In this document: positions 36,241-44,783 of the stretch, one piece after another
Numbering within the stretch: position 1 is the stretch's first letter
Layout: each line of letters opens with the position of its first letter
Assembly (NCBI RefSeq): GCF_013868155.1
Contig: NZ_JACEOG010000001.1
Span: forward strand, 2,294,001-2,358,000
DNA length: 64,000 nt
Reading direction: 5' to 3'
Origin: Aeromicrobium phoceense
GTDB lineage: Bacteria; Actinomycetota; Actinomycetes; Propionibacteriales; Nocardioidaceae
Notes under the pieces: model-generated
What the model was told of the DNA's origin: nothing
Seen by the model: only the letters and a program-made list of their open reading frames with translations
The model's database searches: none
Program-made: the position numbers and the translations under genes

Positions 36241-36699
36241 ATGTCCCGCACCGCAGAGCCCGCCGGGCCCGCCACCACCCCCTCCTCCGACTACCAGACC
36301 GTCCAGCCGTCGTCCGTCTCCGGCTGGGCCGGCTGGGTCTACTTCGCCGCGTTCATGCTCCTGCTCCTGGGCGTCCTGCACGCGATCACCGGCCTCGTGG
36401 CCCTGTTCAAGGACGAGTACTTCGTCGTCGCCAGCAGCGGCCTGGTCGTCAACGCCGACTACACCGCCTGGGGCTGGGCCCACCTGATCGGCGGCATCAT
36501 CGTCGCGCTCGCCGGCCTCTCGCTGATGTCGGGCGCCACCTGGGCCCGCATCGTGGCGGTCCTGGTGGCCATGCTGAGCGTCATCGTGAACTTCGCCTTC
36601 ATGGCCGCCTACCCGTTCTGGTCGGTCCTGATGGTCACGATCAGCCTCCTGGTGATCTGGGCCGTCATCGTGCACGGTGACGAGCTGCGCAACGCGTAG
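36241..36699 (+). CDS. DUF7144-type four-helix membrane protein, copy B
   Basis: The protein has 152 residues. A hydrophilic N-terminus of about 30 residues (TAEPAGPATTPSSDYQTVQP) is followed by four membrane segments: VYFAAFMLLLLGVLHAITGL, YTAWGWAHLIGGIIVALAGL, TWARIVAVLVAMLSVIVNFA and YPFWSVLMVTISLLVIWAVI. It is paralogous to the divergent copy A. ATG 36241 follows AGAAAGG. The promoter has the shared LAL-type operator. Function unknown; the arrangement of two divergent paralogues around one operator is notable. Confidence 0.87.
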   Translation: MSRTAEPAGPATTPSSDYQTVQPSSVSGWAGWVYFAAFMLLLLGVLHAITGLVALFKDEYFVVASSGLVVNADYTAWGWAHLIGGIIVALAGLSLMSGATWARIVAVLVAMLSVIVNFAFMAAYPFWSVLMVTISLLVIWAVIVHGDELRNA

Positions 36700-36719
36700 C
36701 CGGTCCTGCCGCGGCGCCC

Positions 36720-36764
36720 TCACCCGTCGCGGGTGAGGCGCCGGGCAGGCGCCGCGCCCATGCT
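36720..36764 (+). promoter_or_regulatory. LAL-type operator and promoter of the P-type ATPase gene
   Basis: TCACCCGTCGCGGGTGA (36720-36736) is a fully symmetric TCAYCC-N5-GGRTGA palindrome, extended to CTCACCC/GGGTGAG. CATGCT (36759-36764) follows after 22 nt, giving a predicted start near 36771 and a leader of about 45 nt. Lying just past copy B, the palindrome might also form a weak terminator hairpin. Confidence 0.62.
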
Positions 36765-36815
36765 CGGGCGAACGGTGCAGCCCCGCGACCTCGTTCGCGG
36801 CGACGGGAGGACCCC

Positions 36816-39548
36816 ATGACCACGGATCAGCGCACGACGACCGACCTGCTGCCCACCGACCTCGATCCGGTCGGAGCCGAGGCCTCCCGCGTGGCGCTGG
36901 CGCTGGGCGTCGTCCCGGCGACGGGACTGAGCGAGCAGGAGGCCGCGGCCCGGCTCGACCGCGTCGGTCCGAACCGGTTGGACGAGGGAACGGCCGAGCC
37001 GGGATGGCGGGCCTTCCTGCGGCAGTACCAGGACTTCATGCAGGTCATCCTGCTCGCCGCGGCGCTCATCAACCAGGTCGTCACCCAGGAGACCGGCACC
37101 ACGGTGGTGCTCGCGGGTCTCACGGTCTTCAACGCCGTGATCGGGCTGCGCCAGGAGGCCAAGGCCGAGGCAAGCGTCAAGGCCCTGTCGCAGATGATGA
37201 AGACGATCGCCCGGGTCCGCCGTGACGATCGCGCGATCGAGGTCGACGCGGAGCAGCTGGTCCCGGGCGACATCGTCCTGGTCGAGGCCGGCGACCGCAT
37301 CCCCGCGGACGGCCGGGTGTCCCTGGCCGCGACGCTGGAGATCGAGGAGGCCGCCCTCACGGGCGAGAGCCTCCCCGTCGGCAAGTCCGACCGCCCGGTC
37401 GAGGGCACCGACGTGCCCCTCGGCGATCGGACCTGCATGGTCTACATGAACACGGCCGTCACCCGGGGCCGCGGCGAGTTCATCGTCACCTCCACCGGGA
37501 TGGCCACCGAGATCGGCCACATCGCCAACCTGCTGGCGGGCACCTCGATCGGCAAGACGCCGCTGCAGAAGCAGCTCGACTCGCTGTCGAAGATCATCGC
37601 GGGCATCGCCGGCATCGCTCTCCTGCTCGTCCTGCTGCTGGGCCTGGCCCGCGGGGAGTCGTTCGACACCCTGTTCATCACCGGCGTGGCGCTGGCGGTG
37701 GCCGCGATTCCGACGGGCCTGCCCGCCGTCGTGACGGCCCTGCTCTCGATGGGCACGCGCGAGATCGCCAACCGTCACGCCATCGTCAAGCGCCTCCCCG
37801 CCGTGGAGACGCTGGGCTCGACCTCGGCGATCTGCTCGGACAAGACCGGGACGCTGACGCTCAACAAGATGACGGCGCGCGAGCTCGTCATCCCCGGCCA
37901 CCACCGGTTCACCGTGTCGGGCGAGGGCTACGCGACCACCGGCGAGATCAGCCACGTCGGCAGCGGCGCCTTCGACCTCGCCCCCTATCTGCTGCCGATG
38001 GTGCTGTGCGCCGATGCCGTGCTCGACGGGGAGGGCCTCATCGGCGATCCCACCGAGGGCGCACTGATCGTGCTGGGCGCGAAGGGCGGCCTCGACATCA
38101 CCGAGACCCGGGCGGCCCACCCGCGCGTCGCCGAGGTCCCGTTCGACTCCGAGTACAAGTTCATGGCGACCTTCCACGAGATGACCGCCGACGACGGCTC
38201 GGCGGTGGTGCGCTGCTACGTCAAGGGCGCCCCGGACGTGCTGATCGACCGGGCCACCACCCTGCGCCGTCCGGACGGATCCGTCGTGCCGATCACCGAC
38301 GACAACCGTCACCTCGCGCTCGAGGCGAACGACCGGATCGCCGCTGCCGGCGAGCGGGTCATGGTCGTCGCCCAGCGCGATCTCGATCCGGGCGTCGTGC
38401 GCGCCGGTGGCGACCTCATCCAGCACGTGCACGACCTGACGCTGCTCGCGATGGTCGGCATCGTCGACCCGCCGCGGGCCGAGGCGAGGGCCGCGATCGC
38501 CGAGTGCCGCGACGCCGGGATCCGCGTGCGGATGATCACCGGTGACCACGCCTCCACCGCCGCGGCGATCGCGAAGGAGCTCGGCATCACCGGGCAGGCC
38601 GTGACCGGCGCGGAGTTCGCGGCGATGTCGGACGAGGAGCTGATGGGCCGCCTGGACGACATCGGCGTCGTCGCCCGCGTGGCGCCCGAGGACAAGGTGC
38701 GACTCGTCCGCATGCTGCAGCAGAAAGGGGAGGTCGTCGCCATGACCGGCGATGGCGTCAACGACGCGCCCGCGCTGAAGACGGCCGACATCGGCGTCGC
38801 CATGGGGATCACCGGCACGGAGGTCTCCAAGGAGGCCGCCGTCATGATCCTGACCGACGACAACTTCGCCACAATCGTCGAGGCGGTCTCGTACGGCCGC
38901 ACGCTGTACGACAACCTGCTCAAGTACCTGCGCTTCCAGATGTCGACGCTCGTGGCCTACATCGCGGTGTTCCTCGTCGCCGGGGTCATCGGCATCGCCG
39001 ACGGCGCTCCCCTGAACCCGCTGCAGATCCTGTGGCTGAACATGGTCGTGGACATCCCGCTGGCGATCGCGCTCGGCTTCGACCAGCCGGCGCGCGGGCT
39101 GATGGCCCGCCCGCCGCGCCCCGTCGGTGCGCCCGTGCTGTCGCGGGCGAACTGGATCCGGCTGTGCATCCAGGGCGCCGTGATGACGGCCGGATCGCTC
39201 GCCGCCTACCAGATCGGCGCCGACTGGGAGGACGCCCTACTGGGCGCGACGATGCTGCTGACGACGCTCTCGCTGTTCCACCTGGCCGGTGCGCTGCTGA
39301 GCCGCGACCAGGAGAACACGATCTTCGACCGGGACGCCGTGCCCGCGGTGACCCAGCTGCGCCGGTACGGCATCGCGCTGCTCGCGATCGTCCTCATCAC
39401 CTCGCTGGACTTCCTCCAGCGCATCTTCGGCACCACCGCGATGACGTTCGAGCAGTGGTGCACGTGCATCGGTCTCGCCGCCTCGCTCGTGGTCGTGGAG
39501 GAGATCGTGAAGCTCGTGCTCCGCAGCCGTCGCACCGCGAAGGCGTGA
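36816..39548 (+). CDS. P-type cation-transporting ATPase (P2-like)
   Basis: This ATP-driven ion pump of 910 residues has the full P-type layout. It carries an N-terminal cation ATPase domain (LSEQEAAARLDRVGPNRLDE), an actuator domain with ALTGESLPV, phosphorylation site ICSDKTGTLTLNKM with D342, nucleotide site VKGAPDVLIDRA, and hinge MTGDGVNDAPALK. Ten membrane segments are expected. In the fourth, the usual PEGLP of Ca2+ pumps is replaced by PTGLP (T300), so the main acidic ion ligand is missing; M6 retains LWLNMVVDIPLAIALGF. The ion is therefore not assigned. ATG 36816 is preceded by GGGAGG and, further up, by a LAL-type operator. Confidence 0.93.
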   Translation: MTTDQRTTTDLLPTDLDPVGAEASRVALALGVVPATGLSEQEAAARLDRVGPNRLDEGTAEPGWRAFLRQYQDFMQVILLAAALINQVVTQETGTTVVLAGLTVFNAVIGLRQEAKAEASVKALSQMMKTIARVRRDDRAIEVDAEQLVPGDIVLVEAGDRIPADGRVSLAATLEIEEAALTGESLPVGKSDRPVEGTDVPLGDRTCMVYMNTAVTRGRGEFIVTSTGMATEIGHIANLLAGTSIGKTPLQKQLDSLSKIIAGIAGIALLLVLLLGLARGESFDTLFITGVALAVAAIPTGLPAVVTALLSMGTREIANRHAIVKRLPAVETLGSTSAICSDKTGTLTLNKMTARELVIPGHHRFTVSGEGYATTGEISHVGSGAFDLAPYLLPMVLCADAVLDGEGLIGDPTEGALIVLGAKGGLDITETRAAHPRVAEVPFDSEYKFMATFHEMTADDGSAVVRCYVKGAPDVLIDRATTLRRPDGSVVPITDDNRHLALEANDRIAAAGERVMVVAQRDLDPGVVRAGGDLIQHVHDLTLLAMVGIVDPPRAEARAAIAECRDAGIRVRMITGDHASTAAAIAKELGITGQAVTGAEFAAMSDEELMGRLDDIGVVARVAPEDKVRLVRMLQQKGEVVAMTGDGVNDAPALKTADIGVAMGITGTEVSKEAAVMILTDDNFATIVEAVSYGRTLYDNLLKYLRFQMSTLVAYIAVFLVAGVIGIADGAPLNPLQILWLNMVVDIPLAIALGFDQPARGLMARPPRPVGAPVLSRANWIRLCIQGAVMTAGSLAAYQIGADWEDALLGATMLLTTLSLFHLAGALLSRDQENTIFDRDAVPAVTQLRRYGIALLAIVLITSLDFLQRIFGTTAMTFEQWCTCIGLAASLVVVEEIVKLVLRSRRTAKA

Positions 39549-39563
39549 CCCGTCACCGCTCGG

Positions 39564-40079
39564 TCAGTGCAGCAGCGTGTTGAGAGCCACCATGAACAGG
39601 CCCAGCAGAGCGGCGAACGCCGTCTCGGCGCCGGCCCGCCAGCCCGACACCCCGGCCTGGTGGGCGGCGAGGTAGCCGTAGCCCGCCATCAGCACCACGG
39701 TGACCCACAGGCCGGCCAGCATCGCGGTCGCGACCTGGCCACCCGCGGCCAGCACCACCGCGCAGACCACCAGCGGGGGCAGCCCGCCCCAGAACACCGG
39801 CCCCTCGTGGCGCATGCTGCGACCGAGGCGCAGCGCCAGGTGGTCGGGGTCGCCGTCCATCCCCGTGCCCAGCGCGTGGGTGTAGGCGTGGGACAGCCAG
39901 TAGATCGTGAGGACGCCGCCGGCGCCGAGCAGGCTCACCTCGGCCGCGGTCTTGTGACTCAGCAGCGCGAGGGTCGCGCCCATGACGAGCGCGCCGTGGA
40001 TCATCCCGGAGGGATGCAGGGCAGCGAGGCGTCGGGCCAGCCGCATGCGGCTTCCGTGACTCCTGTGCTCCTCGTTCAT
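39564..40079 (-). CDS. Membrane protein of unknown function
   Basis: The protein has 171 residues, with a basic N-terminus and four to five hydrophobic segments: SGMIHGALVMGATLALLSHK, AEVSLLGAGGVLTIYWLSHA, PLVVCAVVLAAGGQVATAML and a C-terminal pair. YWLSHAYTHALG is a distinctive histidine-bearing stretch inside the second helix. I do not recognise a characterised family. ATG 40079 overlaps the stop of the GCS2-type ligase gene (ATGA), so the two proteins are made together. It converges with the P-type ATPase gene, 15 bp away. Confidence 0.78.
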   Translation of the reverse strand: MNEEHRSHGSRMRLARRLAALHPSGMIHGALVMGATLALLSHKTAAEVSLLGAGGVLTIYWLSHAYTHALGTGMDGDPDHLALRLGRSMRHEGPVFWGGLPPLVVCAVVLAAGGQVATAMLAGLWVTVVLMAGYGYLAAHQAGVSGWRAGAETAFAALLGLFMVALNTLLH

Positions 40080-41155
40080 CGTGTCGCTCCGTCCTCGATC
40101 GTGGCCGCCACCACGGCGCCGACGAAGCCACCGAGATCCGGCGACGTCGCCAGGAGCCGCCGCTGGCGCTCGGCACCCGTACCGTACCGGTGGATGCGCT
40201 CGAGACCGGCCAGCACCAGGTCGATCTCCGCGGAGTCGCTCAGGCCGGACAGGATCGTTCGGATCAGACCGGTGACGAGGACCGCCCGGGTCACCTCCTC
40301 GGGTCCGGTGGTGGGCAGTTGGCCGTCCACCGCGACGGACAGCAGCGCCGACCGCAGCGCGGTGTCCGAGACCGGCAGGTCGGGGCGTCCGGCCTCGATG
40401 TCGGAGGCCAGGACCGTCACGAGGGCTCGGCAGATCCCCGCGAGCATCGCGGCGTCGGCCGCGTCGAGGCAGGTGTCCGCGACGCGGATCTCGATCGTCG
40501 GGTACCGCGGCGACAGGCGAGCGAGGCGATAGACACTGCGCGCGTCGACCGCATCACCTCGGTCGACGAGCTGCGCGACCGCCACGTCGTAGGCCTCGGC
40601 GCTGCTCCACGGCTCGGGTGGGGCGAAGGTCGGCCAGGACAGCTGCCGGACGTACCGGGTGCTGCTCCACCCGGTGTCGCGACCGCCCAGGACCGGGGAG
40701 TTCGTGCCGAGGGAGAACAGGGTCGGCAGCCATCGCCGCAGGCGCCCCAGGACCCGCACGGCCAGGTCGCGGTCGGGAACGCCCACGTGAATCTGGCAGG
40801 CGCAGGTGCCCCCGCCCGCGACGGCGTCCGGGAACCGCGCAGCCAGGGCGCGGTAGCGCGGCGAGTCCGTCACGAACTCGAGGCCCGGCTTCCCCACCGG
40901 CGGCGTGCCCACCGCCGCCAGGCGGACCCCGCTCCCGTCACACGCCGAGGCGACGCGACGGCGGAGCTCCAGCAGCTGGCTCTCGAGCGTCGTGAGGTCG
41001 GTGCAGACGTCGGTGGCCGTCTCGACCTGGTAGGTCATCAGCTCGGGCTTCACCCGGTCGTCGGCGACCCGCCGCACGACGTCGGCGGCCGCAGCGACGA
41101 CCTCCCCGGCGGGATCGAGGAGCAGGAACTCCTCCTCCACGCCGACGGTGAGCAT
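40076..41155 (-). CDS. Carboxylate-amine ligase of the GCS2/YbdK family
   Basis: This ATP-grasp-like glutamate-cysteine ligase type 2 protein has 359 residues. It begins LTVGVEEEFLLLDPAGEVV, with the catalytic EEE region. It continues with GTPPVGKPGLEFVTDSPRYR, ACQIHVGVPDRDLAVRVLGR (the HVG motif) and YPTIEIRVADTCLDAADAAM. YbdK-type members have weak gamma-glutamylcysteine synthetase activity; related EgtA makes gamma-glutamylcysteine for ergothioneine. No egt gene lies nearby. ATG 41155 is preceded by CACCAT and exactly 6 nt, suggesting a leaderless mRNA driven from the shared palindrome at 41190. Confidence 0.9.
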   Translation of the reverse strand: MLTVGVEEEFLLLDPAGEVVAAAADVVRRVADDRVKPELMTYQVETATDVCTDLTTLESQLLELRRRVASACDGSGVRLAAVGTPPVGKPGLEFVTDSPRYRALAARFPDAVAGGGTCACQIHVGVPDRDLAVRVLGRLRRWLPTLFSLGTNSPVLGGRDTGWSSTRYVRQLSWPTFAPPEPWSSAEAYDVAVAQLVDRGDAVDARSVYRLARLSPRYPTIEIRVADTCLDAADAAMLAGICRALVTVLASDIEAGRPDLPVSDTALRSALLSVAVDGQLPTTGPEEVTRAVLVTGLIRTILSGLSDSAEIDLVLAGLERIHRYGTGAERQRRLLATSPDLGGFVGAVVAATIEDGATR

Positions 41156-41161
41156 GAACTC

Positions 41162-41167
41162 ATGGTG
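41162..41167 (-). promoter_or_regulatory. Possible leaderless -10 element of the GCS2-type ligase gene
   Basis: On the minus strand CACCAT lies 22 nt from the palindrome at 41190-41206 and 6 nt before ATG 41155. The spacing mirrors that on the plus side, so one operator could serve both divergent operons. The hexamer itself is poor. Confidence 0.4.
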
Positions 41168-41189
41168 GATACCGCCCCTGGAGGCCGCC

Positions 41190-41235
41190 TCATCCTCGTG
41201 GGATGAGGCGGCACGCCGTCACCGTGGGACACGCT
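41190..41235 (+). promoter_or_regulatory. LAL-type operator and promoter of the amidotransferase-MFS-peptidase operon
   Basis: TCATCCTCGTGGGATGA (41190-41206) is an exact symmetric palindrome, extended to GCCTCATCC/GGGATGAGGC. CACGCT (41230-41235) follows after 23 nt, giving a start near 41242 and a 30-nt leader with AAGGAGG before ATG 41272. Confidence 0.65.
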
Positions 41236-41271
41236 GCCGAGGAGACCGAGGCGTTCCCCAAGGAGGCTGCC

Positions 41272-42135
41272 ATGTGTCGATGGTTGGCGTACTCGGGCAG
41301 TCCCATCCTGTTGGAGGAGCTGCTCTACAAGCCCGTGCACTCGCTGATCGACCAGAGCCAGCACTCGCGCATGGGCGTGGAGACCACGAACGGCGACGGC
41401 TTCGGGATCGGCTGGTACGGCATCGACGACTCGTCCTCGTTGCCGGGCGCCCGACGCAGCGACGTGCCCGTCCTCTTCCGTGGCGTCGGGCCGGCCTGGG
41501 GTGACCTGAACCTGCGCGAGCTCGCGCGCTCCACGTCGTCGGGGCTCTTCCTGGCCCACATCCGGGCCAGCACCGGCACCCCCGTCCAGCAGTCCAACTG
41601 CCATCCGTTCCGGTACGACCGCTGGCTCTGGGTGCACAACGGGGCCATCCGGGACTTCCACACCCTCAAGCGCGACCTCGTCCTCGCCGTCGACCCGGAG
41701 CTGTACCCGGCGATGGCCGGGTCGACCGACTCCGAGGTCATGTTCTTCCTGGCGCTCACCTTCGGCCTGCGTGACGATCCCGTCGCGGCCGTGGAGCGCA
41801 TGGTCGGGTTCGTCGAGGCCGTCGCCCGCCGGCACGGTGTGCCCGACGCGATGCAGATGACCGTCGCGACCACCGACGGCGAACGGCTCTGGGGCTTCCG
41901 CTACTCGACGGTGGGCCAGAGCCGCACCCTCTACGTCAGCTCGGCGCTCTCGGCCCTGCGAGAGCTGTACCCCGAGAATCCCGTCTTCGCCGGTCTCGAC
42001 GACGAGACGCGCGTGGTCGTCTCTGAGCCGCTCGGCGATCTCGCCGGGGCGTGGAACGCGATCCCCGAGTCGAGCTACGGCGTGGTGGAGGCCGGGGACG
42101 ACACCCTGGGGCACTTCGAGCCCCGCGAACCCTGA
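41272..42135 (+). CDS. Class II glutamine amidotransferase
   Basis: This protein of 287 residues starts MCRWLAYSGSPILLEELLY. Cys2 is the N-terminal nucleophile exposed after Met removal, which fixes ATG 41272 (AAGGAGG 5 nt upstream). Other glutaminase motifs are GDGFGIGWYGID, FLAHIRASTGTPVQQSNCHP and WVHNGAIRDFHTL. It resembles the stand-alone EgtC/YafJ-type amidotransferases. EgtC is a gamma-glutamyl amidohydrolase, which fits the divergent GCS2-type ligase, but the other ergothioneine genes are absent here. It heads an operon with an MFS exporter and an Xaa-Pro peptidase. Confidence 0.9.
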   Translation: MCRWLAYSGSPILLEELLYKPVHSLIDQSQHSRMGVETTNGDGFGIGWYGIDDSSSLPGARRSDVPVLFRGVGPAWGDLNLRELARSTSSGLFLAHIRASTGTPVQQSNCHPFRYDRWLWVHNGAIRDFHTLKRDLVLAVDPELYPAMAGSTDSEVMFFLALTFGLRDDPVAAVERMVGFVEAVARRHGVPDAMQMTVATTDGERLWGFRYSTVGQSRTLYVSSALSALRELYPENPVFAGLDDETRVVVSEPLGDLAGAWNAIPESSYGVVEAGDDTLGHFEPREP

Positions 42136-42149
42136 CGGAAGAGAGCCCG

Positions 42150-43649
42150 ATGGACAACCGAGCTGCCGTGAGCACCCGCGCGGGCGGCGTGCTCGCCGCC
42201 ACCTGCATCTCGACGCTCGTGGTGAACGCGAACACGTCCGCGGTCAGCATCCTGCTGCCCGCCATCTCCGAGGACACCGGCATGTCGGTCACCGACCTGC
42301 AATGGGCGGTCACCGGCTACTCGCTCGTGGGCGCCGCCGTGATCGTCACCTCCGGCTCGCTGGGCGACGTCTTCGGTCGCAAGCGGGTCTTCCAGCTGGG
42401 CCTGCTGCTGTTCGTGGTCTCCTGCGTCATCATCGCGCTCGCCCAGTCCGGCGGCATGGTCATCGCGGGCCGGGTCATCCAGGGCGCGGCGGGCGCGACG
42501 ATCCTCGCGTGCGGCCTGAGCCTGCTGTCGGTCGCCAACGACGGAGAGGAACAGCTGAGAGCCGTGTCCCTGTGGGGCGCGGCCGCCGCCGTGGGCGCGG
42601 CGGCCGGGCCGCTGCTCGGCGGGCTCCTCGTCGACTTCACGGGGTGGCAGGGGCTGTTCTGGATCGATGCCGTCGTCGCCGTGGTCTGCATGGTGCTGAC
42701 CTTCCTGACGGTGGGCGAGTCGCGGGACCCCGACCGGCCACGGTCGATCGACTACGCCGGCACGGTGCTGATCGCCGCCACCCTGACACCGCTCATCTTC
42801 GCGTTCACCAAGAGCGGCGACTGGGGTTGGCTGTCCGCGGCCACGCTGGGCTGCTTCGCCGTCTCGATCGCAGCCGGCTACGCGTTCATCGTCGTCGAGG
42901 GCCGCGTCGCCGTCCCGCTGCTCGACCTCGCGCTGCTGCGCAACCGGGTCCTCGTCGGCTCGACCATCGCGATCCTCATCGGCGCCGGCACGATCAACGG
43001 CCTGATGTACCTGCTGAGCCTGTACTTCCAGGACCCCGCCACGTTGAACTTCAGCCCGCTCGAGGCCGGCCTGGCCACGCTGCCCGCCACGATCGGCCTC
43101 GTGGTCGTCGCTCCGCTCGTGCCCAAGCTGGCCGCGAAGTTCGGGGGCCGGCAGACCATCGGCGTCGGGTTCCTCCTCACCACGATCGGCTTCGTCATCG
43201 TGGGCTTCACGGACGCCGACTGGAAGTACATGGCGTTCCTGCTGCCCCTGGTGCTCATCGCAGTCGGCATGGGCCTGTCGAACGGCCCGGCCTCGTCGGC
43301 AGCGACGGCCGCGGTGCCCCAGAGCCAGGTGGGTGGGGCCTCCGGCGTCTCCAACATGGCCCGTTACGTCGGAGCTGCCGTGGCCACCGCGCTTGCGGCC
43401 ACCATCTACGGCACGGTGATCGCGAACCGCACCGCCGACGGCGCCGCCCAGGCCGATGCGCTGGCGGCCGGCCTGGCGGGCGCGGCGTGGCTGATGGCGA
43501 TCTTCAGCTTCCTCGGCGTCCTCATGGCCCTGGTGATGAAGCGGCACCGTCCCCCGGCCGGCACGCTGGACGACGCCGCCGCCTCGGCCGCCGCCGCCCT
43601 CCACACGCTGCCGACCTCGGCGACGGCGGGCGTGGGGACCGGACGATGA
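42150..43649 (+). CDS. MFS transporter, EmrB/QacA (DHA2) family
   Basis: This proton-driven exporter has 499 residues and about 14 transmembrane segments. DHA2 features are NANTSAVSILLPAISEDTGM in the first segment, QWAVTGYSLVGAAVIVTSGS, the A-motif GSLGDVFGRKRVF and the antiporter motif C region AVGAAAGPLLGGLLVDFTGW. The substrate is not predictable; the flanking amidotransferase and peptidase genes suggest a peptide or amino-acid derivative. ATG 42150 follows GGAAGAG, 14 bp after the amidotransferase. The stop overlaps the peptidase start. Confidence 0.92.
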   Translation: MDNRAAVSTRAGGVLAATCISTLVVNANTSAVSILLPAISEDTGMSVTDLQWAVTGYSLVGAAVIVTSGSLGDVFGRKRVFQLGLLLFVVSCVIIALAQSGGMVIAGRVIQGAAGATILACGLSLLSVANDGEEQLRAVSLWGAAAAVGAAAGPLLGGLLVDFTGWQGLFWIDAVVAVVCMVLTFLTVGESRDPDRPRSIDYAGTVLIAATLTPLIFAFTKSGDWGWLSAATLGCFAVSIAAGYAFIVVEGRVAVPLLDLALLRNRVLVGSTIAILIGAGTINGLMYLLSLYFQDPATLNFSPLEAGLATLPATIGLVVVAPLVPKLAAKFGGRQTIGVGFLLTTIGFVIVGFTDADWKYMAFLLPLVLIAVGMGLSNGPASSAATAAVPQSQVGGASGVSNMARYVGAAVATALAATIYGTVIANRTADGAAQADALAAGLAGAAWLMAIFSFLGVLMALVMKRHRPPAGTLDDAAASAAAALHTLPTSATAGVGTGR

Positions 43650-44776
43650 CCGTCCCGGCCGCCCCGGAGCCCTTCACCGCCGACGTCTACGCCGCACGGA
43701 TGCGCCACGCCGTCGACGAGGCCGACCGGGCGGGACTCGATGGGATGCTCGTGATGCCGGGCCCCGAGCTCGTCTGGCTGACGGGGTACCGGCCCACGGC
43801 GATCACCGAGCGACTCACCACGCTGGTGCTGATCGCGGACCGCGAGCCGACGCTCATGGTCCCGATGCTCGAGCGTCCCGACGCCGAGGGCGCCGACGGG
43901 GCGGGTGCCCTGCGCTTCGTCGACTGGGCCGACGGGGACGACCCGTTCGCGCAGGCCGGGGCGCTGATCGGCGGGTCGAGCCTCCTGGGCATCTCCGACT
44001 CGGCGTGGGCGCTGCACCTGCTCGGGCTCCAGGACGCGGTCCCCCGCGTCGCGTTCCGCTCCCTCACGCAGGCACTGCCGATGCTGCGCGCGGTGAAGGA
44101 CGAGGCCGAGCTCGCCCGGCTGGAGGCCGCTGGCGCCGCCGCGGACGCGACGTACGGGGAGATCCTGAGCGTGCGTTTCGCCGGACGCAAGGAGACCGAG
44201 GTGGCCGCCGACCTGGCCCGGCTGCTGCGCGACTTCGGCCACGAACAGGTCGACTTCACGGTCGTCGGATCCGGTCCGAACGGCGCCAACCCGCACCACG
44301 AGGCGGGCGACCGGACGATCGAGGAGGGTGACGCCGTCGTCCTGGACTTCGGGGGCCTCATGCACGGCTACGGCTCGGACACGAGCCGCACCGTGTCCGT
44401 CGGGGAGCCCTCGGACCTGGTGCGGGAGGTCCACGAGGTCGTCCGTCAGGCCCAGCAGGCGGGCTTCGAGGCGGTGGCCCCCGGGGTCGCGTGCCAGGAC
44501 GTCGACCGTGCTGCGCGCCGCGTGATCACCGATGCCGGGTACGGCGAGCAGTTCATCCACCGCACCGGTCACGGCATCGGCACCACGACCCACGAGCCGC
44601 CCTACATGATCGAGGGCGAGGCGCAGCCTCTCGTCGAGGGCATGTGCTTCTCGGTGGAGCCGGGCGTCTACCTGGCCGGACGGTTCGGCGTGCGGATCGA
44701 GGACATCGTCACCGTGACCCCCTCCGGCGGCCGTCGGCTCAACACCACGGACCGCTCCCTGGCCGTCGTGGAGTGA
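43646..44776 (+). CDS. Xaa-Pro aminopeptidase family protein (M24)
   Basis: This pita-bread-fold metallopeptidase has 376 residues. The N-terminal creatinase-like domain (about 1-140) is followed by the M24 catalytic domain with all five metal ligands: the two Asp in VVLDFGGLMHGYGSDTSRT, His in HRTGHGIGTTTHE, Glu in SVEPGVYLAG and Glu in VRIEDIVTVT. Members cleave an N-terminal residue before proline or act on small dipeptides. ATG 43646 overlaps the MFS stop (ATGA). It is the last gene of this operon; an operator for the next operon begins 8 bp after its stop codon. Confidence 0.93.
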   Translation: MTVPAAPEPFTADVYAARMRHAVDEADRAGLDGMLVMPGPELVWLTGYRPTAITERLTTLVLIADREPTLMVPMLERPDAEGADGAGALRFVDWADGDDPFAQAGALIGGSSLLGISDSAWALHLLGLQDAVPRVAFRSLTQALPMLRAVKDEAELARLEAAGAAADATYGEILSVRFAGRKETEVAADLARLLRDFGHEQVDFTVVGSGPNGANPHHEAGDRTIEEGDAVVLDFGGLMHGYGSDTSRTVSVGEPSDLVREVHEVVRQAQQAGFEAVAPGVACQDVDRAARRVITDAGYGEQFIHRTGHGIGTTTHEPPYMIEGEAQPLVEGMCFSVEPGVYLAGRFGVRIEDIVTVTPSGGRRLNTTDRSLAVVE

Positions 44777-44783
44777 CCTCACG

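Noticed and set aside
36720..36736. Palindrome taken only as a terminator of the DUF7144 copy B gene
   Set aside because: It has the same 17-bp layout and -10 spacing as five other sites that do not follow a gene end in this way; an operator reading explains all six.
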